NCBI GenBank assembly: GCA_041476545.1
Contig: JBGOTP010000202.1
Coordinates: forward strand, 1-9,338
DNA from: JBGOTP01 sp041476545
GTDB lineage: Bacteria; Acidobacteriota; Vicinamibacteria; Vicinamibacterales; CAVVIG01
Direction of reading: 5' to 3'
DNA length: 9,338 nt
Below the pieces are notes generated by a model. It did no database searches, was not told where the DNA came from, and worked only from the letters and a program-made list of their open reading frames with translations. Shown here piece by piece: positions 5,893-9,338 of this stretch. Position numbers and translations under genes: made by a program. The stretch's first letter is position 1. The number at the start of each line of letters is the position of its first letter.

Positions 5893-6856
5893 AGATCGTC
5901 CGCAGGGCGTCGTCCAAATCTTCAAACGTGAACGTGAACCCGAGGCGCTCAGCCTTGACCGGAACCGCGCGTTGTCCCGACAGCAGTAGCGCGTCGGCCA
6001 TTTCACCGAGCAGGAGTTTCAGCGCGAAGCCCGGCGTTGGGAGGAATGCAGGTCGCCGCAGGGCGCGTCCCAGCGCTTTGGCGAACACCGCGTTGGTGAC
6101 AGGATTCGGCGCGGTCGCGTTGATCGGGCCGGACACCGCAGGGGTTTGTATCGCCCAGCGCACGAGATCGATCCAGTCCTGCCGGTGAATCCACGGCCAG
6201 TACTGTCGCCCTGATCCCACCGGTCCGCCAGCGCCAAACCAGAACGGCGGCAGCATCTTCGGCAGCGCGCCGCCGTCCCGTTCCAGCACGATCCCTGTTC
6301 GGATGCAGACGACGCGTGTGGCCGCGGACATCGCTTCGGCTTCCCACTGCGAGCAGACGCGCGCGAGGAAATCGTTGCCGGGTTGCCGATCCTCGGTGGC
6401 GATCTCCTCGCCGAGCGGACCGTAGTACCCGACGGCCGATCCGCTGACGAAGACAGGCGGGGAAGTGCGAGCCGCGGCGATAGCGGCCACGAGACTCCGT
6501 GTGGCGAGCACACGGCTGTCGAGGATGCGCCCCTTCTGCGCGCGGCTCCACCGCCGCCCCGCAATCGACTCCCCCGCGAGGTTGACGATGGCCCCCGCGC
6601 CCGCGATTTCCGATGCCCATGGTCCGGTGGCGCCGTCGGGCGTCCACGCTACGAAGCGCCGCGAACCCTGCGAACCCTGCGAACCCTGCGAACCCCGTGA
6701 ACCTTGTGAACCCTGTGAACCCTGTGAACCTTGTGAACCCCGTGAACCCCGTGAACCTCGTCGCGTGAGTATCACAACTTCCTGCCCCTCGCCAACGAGC
6801 GCACTGGCGAGTGCGCGACCGAGGAAACCGGTCCCTCCCGCGATGACGATTTTCAT
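5861..6856 (-). CDS. TIGR01777-family epimerase-like NAD(P)-dependent oxidoreductase
   Basis: This 331-residue extended short-chain dehydrogenase/reductase belongs to the TIGR01777 (YfcH-like) group, whose substrate is unknown. Features in order: nucleotide-binding GGTGFLG (7-13); end of beta-2 VVILTRR (27-33); family-specific NLAGESIAGRRW (92-103); SGSAVGYYG (138-146), the region corresponding to the catalytic Ser/Tyr; a conserved WPWIHRQDWIDLVRWA (220-235); and a C-terminal domain (FLPTPGFALKLLLGEMADALLLSGQRAVP, then LGFTFTFEDLDDALR). Residues 34-66 are an extra segment of 11 Gly-Ser-(Gln/Arg) triplets, just after beta-2, where normal members have a short loop (see repeat entry). An AGGA site five bases before the ATG supports the start at 6856. 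It is 48 bases downstream of the ATPase gene and probably cotranscribed. Its last 32 bases overlap the opposing nucleotidyltransferase gene. Confidence 0.9.
   Translation of the reverse strand: MKIVIAGGTGFLGRALASALVGEGQEVVILTRRGSRGSRGSQGSQGSQGSQGSRGSQGSQGSQGSRRFVAWTPDGATGPWASEIAGAGAIVNLAGESIAGRRWSRAQKGRILDSRVLATRSLVAAIAAARTSPPVFVSGSAVGYYGPLGEEIATEDRQPGNDFLARVCSQWEAEAMSAATRVVCIRTGIVLERDGGALPKMLPPFWFGAGGPVGSGRQYWPWIHRQDWIDLVRWAIQTPAVSGPINATAPNPVTNAVFAKALGRALRRPAFLPTPGFALKLLLGEMADALLLSGQRAVPVKAERLGFTFTFEDLDDALRTIFTFGGVAPAA
6663..6761. repeat. 11-copy 9-base tandem repeat coding (Gly-Ser-Gln/Arg)n
   Basis: Eleven uninterrupted units fit the plus-strand pattern GAACC(C/T)(T/C)G(C/T). Units 1-3 (6663-6689) are identical GAACCCTGC. 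The rest vary at the wobble and Gln/Arg positions (GAACCCCGT, GAACCTTGT, GAACCCTGT, last unit GAACCTCGT). In the minus-strand epimerase gene each unit reads Gly-Ser-Gln or Gly-Ser-Arg. Because nine is a multiple of three, copy-number change would keep the frame. The block inserts 33 residues next to the cofactor-binding region of a Rossmann enzyme. Confidence 0.95.
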
Positions 6857-6904
6857 GATGTTCCTAGCCGCAGCTCTTCGCCCTTAGCCCTGATCCATTT
6901 CTTC

Positions 6905-8047
6905 TCAGAAGGTCTGCCGCGCCACCCACTCGCGCAGCAGCGAGTCGACCACACCGTACCTCCCGGCTTCGCGCGCGACGAGGTCGTCGCGCACGAGCGC
7001 CGAGAGAGCGGCCTGGACCGTCGACGGGCCACCGAGACGATGACGGGCGCGAACGTCAGCCGAGAGCAGCTCGCGGCCGTCCTGGAGCACGACCGCGCGC
7101 AACACGGCGCGTTGCGCAAGGGTTAGACGCTGCCAGACGGCTTCGAACACGATCTGTTGTTCAGCAAGCAGGCGCCGCAGCGCCTGGTGCAGATCGTCGA
7201 GCGTGGCGCGCCGCTTCGCCGCGGCACGCACCTGGTCCCACGTTTCGTGCGCGAGTCGCTGCACGTCGTAGGGGAGGTTGCCGGCAAGGTCGACAATGGC
7301 AGCGCCAAGTCCCGGTTCCGGGCGGATGCCGGACTTGCTAAACCGCGCCTCGATCGCCACCGCGAATTCGTCCGCTGGAATGCGGTCGAGTCGCATCACG
7401 GGTCCGGCTTTGTAAAACGGGCGTTTCGAGGAGAGCATGCGCTCCATCAGGGTCGGTTCCGATCCGGCGAACACGTAGCCCACCTCGCGCTGATGCTGAA
7501 CGGCCGCGCGGAGCGCGTGCTCGACCGATCCGCCGTTGAACCCGCCGATGGCCTGGAACTCGTCGAGCGCGACGACGACTTTGCGCCTCCGCGTTTCGGC
7601 AAGACGAGCCGGCAGCGCGAAGATTTCCTCCGCGAGCCGCGAGACCTCGCGGTCGGAGCGCACGGTCGGGAAGGAAACCGTGAGGGCTCCGCGAGACGAG
7701 TCGTCTGGTGCGTAGCGGACTTCCGCGCGAGCCGAGCGAATCGCCGCGCGCAGCCAGGAGCCCTGATCCGCCCGGGCTTCCGATGCCGCCAGTGCGCGCG
7801 CGTATCCTTCGAGGAAGGCCACATACGAGCTGAACGTGCTGACCGTAACATTGACCGTGATGGCGCCACGCCGCGCCATTGCCGCCAGCGCCTGCCGGAT
7901 GAGGGACGACTTGCCGTACCGGCGGGGAGAAATGAGGAAGATCTTCTGCGCCGCCGCCAGGTCGGCGACAAGACGGTCGAGTTCCTCGACGCGGTTGATG
8001 AATGCGCCGGCGGGGACGACCTCGCCGTAGACGAAAGGGTTGTCCAT
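6905..8047 (-). CDS. AAA-type ATPase of the archaeal-ATPase (STAND-like) family
   Basis: This 380-residue P-loop ATPase opens with the usual 'NPF.YG.VV....F..R..EL..L' lead-in (residues 3-27: F17, R19, E22, L23), then Walker A SPRRYGKSS (40-48; K46, S47). Walker B is VVVALDEFQ (157-165; D162, E163), and a sensor-like strand is GYVFAGSEPTLM (190-201), followed by FYKAG and a lid domain with GNLPYDVQRLAHETW (256-270). The C-terminus (about 300-380) looks like a winged helix: LTLAQRAVLRAVV, a turn, STVQAALSALVRDDLV, then RYGVVDSLLREWV. This matches the PF01637-like single-protein ATPases with a C-terminal wHTH; their cellular role is mostly unknown. No Shine-Dalgarno sequence precedes the ATG at 8045-8047, but a promoter-like site lies 25-33 bases upstream. 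The Walker A begins with Ser rather than Gly, which I regard as common in this family. The next gene downstream is the epimerase. Confidence 0.86.
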   Translation of the reverse strand: MDNPFVYGEVVPAGAFINRVEELDRLVADLAAAQKIFLISPRRYGKSSLIRQALAAMARRGAITVNVTVSTFSSYVAFLEGYARALAASEARADQGSWLRAAIRSARAEVRYAPDDSSRGALTVSFPTVRSDREVSRLAEEIFALPARLAETRRRKVVVALDEFQAIGGFNGGSVEHALRAAVQHQREVGYVFAGSEPTLMERMLSSKRPFYKAGPVMRLDRIPADEFAVAIEARFSKSGIRPEPGLGAAIVDLAGNLPYDVQRLAHETWDQVRAAAKRRATLDDLHQALRRLLAEQQIVFEAVWQRLTLAQRAVLRAVVLQDGRELLSADVRARHRLGGPSTVQAALSALVRDDLVAREAGRYGVVDSLLREWVARQTF

Positions 8048-8057
8048 TACGGCAACA

Positions 8058-8085
8058 AACGTAGCCGTTACGTTATAGCACGTAA
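8058..8085 (-). promoter_or_regulatory. Extended -10 promoter with three phased ACGT half-sites before the ATPase
   Basis: On the minus strand, TGCTATAAC (8072-8080) is an extended -10 element (TGn plus TATAAC, 5 of 6), with no good -35. Around it are three half-sites: AACGTA (8058-8063), TTACGT (8068-8073) and ACGTAA (8080-8085). Neighbouring pairs form perfect inverted repeats, AACGTA-N5-TACGTT and TTACGT-N6-ACGTAA. The ACGT cores start at 8059, 8070 and 8080, i.e. about one helical turn apart. This is the layout of an operator for a dimeric repressor covering the promoter. Transcription would start about 20 bases before the ATPase ATG. Confidence 0.5.
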
Positions 8086-8102
8086 GGGGTCAGAGGCCGC
8101 GC

Positions 8103-9338
8103 TCATCGCTGGTACATGGGCGACCACACACCTGAGTTGTCTGGCGGCGCACCGCTGCTCGTCCCGGGCACGACGTTGCCGCTGTGATCGATGAAGACGG
8201 CGCCGGCGTCGAGCGAGACCGTCTTGCAGCGGCCAATCGCATCGCACATGTCCCTGGTGCCGAGCGTCGTGTTGACGCTCGACGAAGGCCGCTGTCCCGG
8301 CCGGACGCTCACGCCTTGATTGGGATGATTCAGCATCGAGAGCGTGTTCGATGCGCTGCGCGCGGCGCCCTGCTGCACCTGGAACTCCGCGTTCTGCATG
8401 GACATCACCGAGCCCGTGGTCCGCGCGACGCGCTGCTCGTACGCCGCGTTCCATTGAGGATCGTACTTCTGTGTGCCCAGCATGTGCTCCATGATGTAGC
8501 GCGTCTGCATCGAGCGCATGGGGTCGGCGCTCAGGAAGACGCCCAGGCCCTGGACAAGCCACGCTTGCAGGGCACCCGCGGCCCCGTTCGCGGTGACGAG
8601 CACGGTCACCGCCACGGCGTATCCTTCACGTGCATCGCACGTGAAGCCGGTATCGCCGGCGCTCGCGCTGGCGGTCATGCCGAACTTCGTCGCTTCCGGC
8701 TGAACGGCGGTCGCGACGGCACGAGCAAGATCCGGGCGATCGCCTTCGCTCAACCAGCGTGCATTCGGACAATGCCGTGTCGTGACCTCCAGCCGGGCGA
8801 ACTGACTGCCGGGCATGTAGCGCTGCATCAGCACCGGGTCGCCCGAGGGTGTCCGAAACACGGCGCCTTCGCGCGCGCGGTTCTGCGCGACGGAGATCGG
8901 CGTCGGTACCTGGCGGGTCGTCATGTCCGCATCGCCAATGAAAATCTGCAGCTTGCCGTCCGGGCTCAGCGCCCGCACGAACGGCTGCTGTTCCTGCGGA
9001 CCGACCCAGTTCAGACCACCGGTGACGTTCCAGCCTTGCGGCACCTCGAGAGAGAAGCTGTGCTCCTTGGGCTCGACCCAGTTGACGAAGCTCACGCTCG
9101 CCGGTGTCGCACCACTCGAAACCGGAGCCGGGACAGACGCGGCCTGGGGCGCCGCCGCGCGGGGCGGCGCAGCCGGTGCGCCAGCGGGTGCGGCAGCCGG
9201 CGTGCGGCCGGGAGGCGGGGTCGCGGACGATGAGCCGGTGCCGCCGACAACGGGAAGCGATCTCGGCACCTCCACCGTGTGCAGCTTGTTGTCGGGTGCC
9301 GAAATCATCAGGCGAACCGTCGTGCCGCGTGCGCCCCG
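8103..9338 (-). CDS. Protein of unknown function with PA-rich linker and PsbP/DUF1795-like region (5' end open)
   Basis: I do not recognise this family with confidence. The frame stays open to the window edge. The first ATG in view (9306-9308, 401 residues from there) has no ribosome site, and ten further codons upstream (RGARGTTVRL) read like protein, so the true start is probably outside. Counting from that ATG, residues 25-72 are a low-complexity Pro/Ala/Gly/Ser linker. Residues 73-175 start with FVNWVEPKEHSFSLEVPQGW, a pattern like the beginning of PsbP/DUF1795-type domains ('D...aFsl.vP.gW'), followed by SPDGKLQIFIGD. Residues 178-300 have C180 and C224 and a helical segment (AGALQAWLVQGLGVFLSADP). 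The C-terminus has C355 and C361 (DMCDAIGRCKTV), then beta-rich sequence (VFIDHSGNVVPG) ending in SPMYQR. No signal peptide can be judged because the start is missing. It lies 55 bases upstream of the ATPase, which seems to have its own promoter. Confidence 0.7.
   Translation of the reverse strand, partial: RGARGTTVRLMISAPDNKLHTVEVPRSLPVVGGTGSSSATPPPGRTPAAAPAGAPAAPPRAAAPQAASVPAPVSSGATPASVSFVNWVEPKEHSFSLEVPQGWNVTGGLNWVGPQEQQPFVRALSPDGKLQIFIGDADMTTRQVPTPISVAQNRAREGAVFRTPSGDPVLMQRYMPGSQFARLEVTTRHCPNARWLSEGDRPDLARAVATAVQPEATKFGMTASASAGDTGFTCDAREGYAVAVTVLVTANGAAGALQAWLVQGLGVFLSADPMRSMQTRYIMEHMLGTQKYDPQWNAAYEQRVARTTGSVMSMQNAEFQVQQGAARSASNTLSMLNHPNQGVSVRPGQRPSSSVNTTLGTRDMCDAIGRCKTVSLDAGAVFIDHSGNVVPGTSSGAPPDNSGVWSPMYQR

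Noticed and set aside
6663..6761. CRISPR-like array
   Set aside because: The units are 9 bases with no spacers, lie inside a coding gene in frame, and no cas genes are near.
6905..8102. Defence island or novel immune system centred on the AAA ATPase
   Set aside because: Neighbours are an ordinary epimerase-like enzyme and an unrecognised non-nuclease protein. No effector domain, reverse transcriptase, nuclease or TIR-like motif is seen.
7157..9233. Two long plus-strand open frames (7157-8194 and 8184-9233)
   Set aside because: Both run antisense to the ATPase and the PsbP-like gene, are low in hydrophobic patterning and show no motif; they are shadows of high-GC codon use.

Overview
This is a GC-rich, gene-dense bacterial window. 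The mix suggests an Acidobacteriota-type genome, possibly Vicinamibacteria: a secreted amidohydrolase with a CPAG...GQC linker, a multidomain secreted PIG-L deacetylase, the tail of a TolB/WD40-type protein of the kind fused to Ser/Thr kinases, and a TIGR01777 epimerase. That placement is inference from protein style; there is no rRNA or other marker. I see no rRNA, tRNA, CRISPR array, transposase or phage gene.

Layout. (1) Positions 1-1828, minus strand: a 3'-truncated integral membrane protein (DUF6644-like) lies downstream of a secreted amidohydrolase. (2) A 50-base divergent spacer (1829-1878) separates the amidohydrolase from a plus-strand gene of about 1015 codons (1879-4926). This encodes an exported PIG-L/LmbE-like deacetylase with Ig/NEW3-like domains and a C-terminal glutamine-amidotransferase-like domain. 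Its coding sequence carries a 42-base tandem repeat, two Gly-rich inserts and a perfect 20-base palindrome inside the signal-peptide region. (3) Positions 4927-5355 hold gene debris: the first ~44 codons of an MNT-type nucleotidyltransferase, with an apparent leaderless promoter, joined to the frameshifted C-terminal tail of a TolB/WD40-like protein. (4) A complete small nucleotidyltransferase-fold gene (5356-5892) overlaps tail-to-tail by 32 bases with the next, minus-strand group. (5) Positions 5861-9338, minus strand: from upstream to downstream, a 5'-open protein of unknown function, an AAA-type ATPase with a C-terminal winged-helix-like region, and a TIGR01777 sugar-epimerase-like oxidoreductase whose N-terminal domain is interrupted by an 11-copy, 9-base repeat (Gly-Ser-Gln/Arg).

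How the genes fit together. The amidohydrolase and deacetylase are both exported hydrolases transcribed from one short spacer and may share regulation. The ATPase and epimerase are closely spaced on one strand (48-base gap), but nothing shows a shared function. The ATPase has its own candidate promoter: an extended -10 flanked by three ACGT-core half-sites one helical turn apart. I found no convincing new multi-gene system. The most unusual signals are the repeat inserted in the epimerase, the palindrome and tandem repeat inside the deacetylase gene, the chimeric pseudogene, and the phased half-sites before the ATPase.
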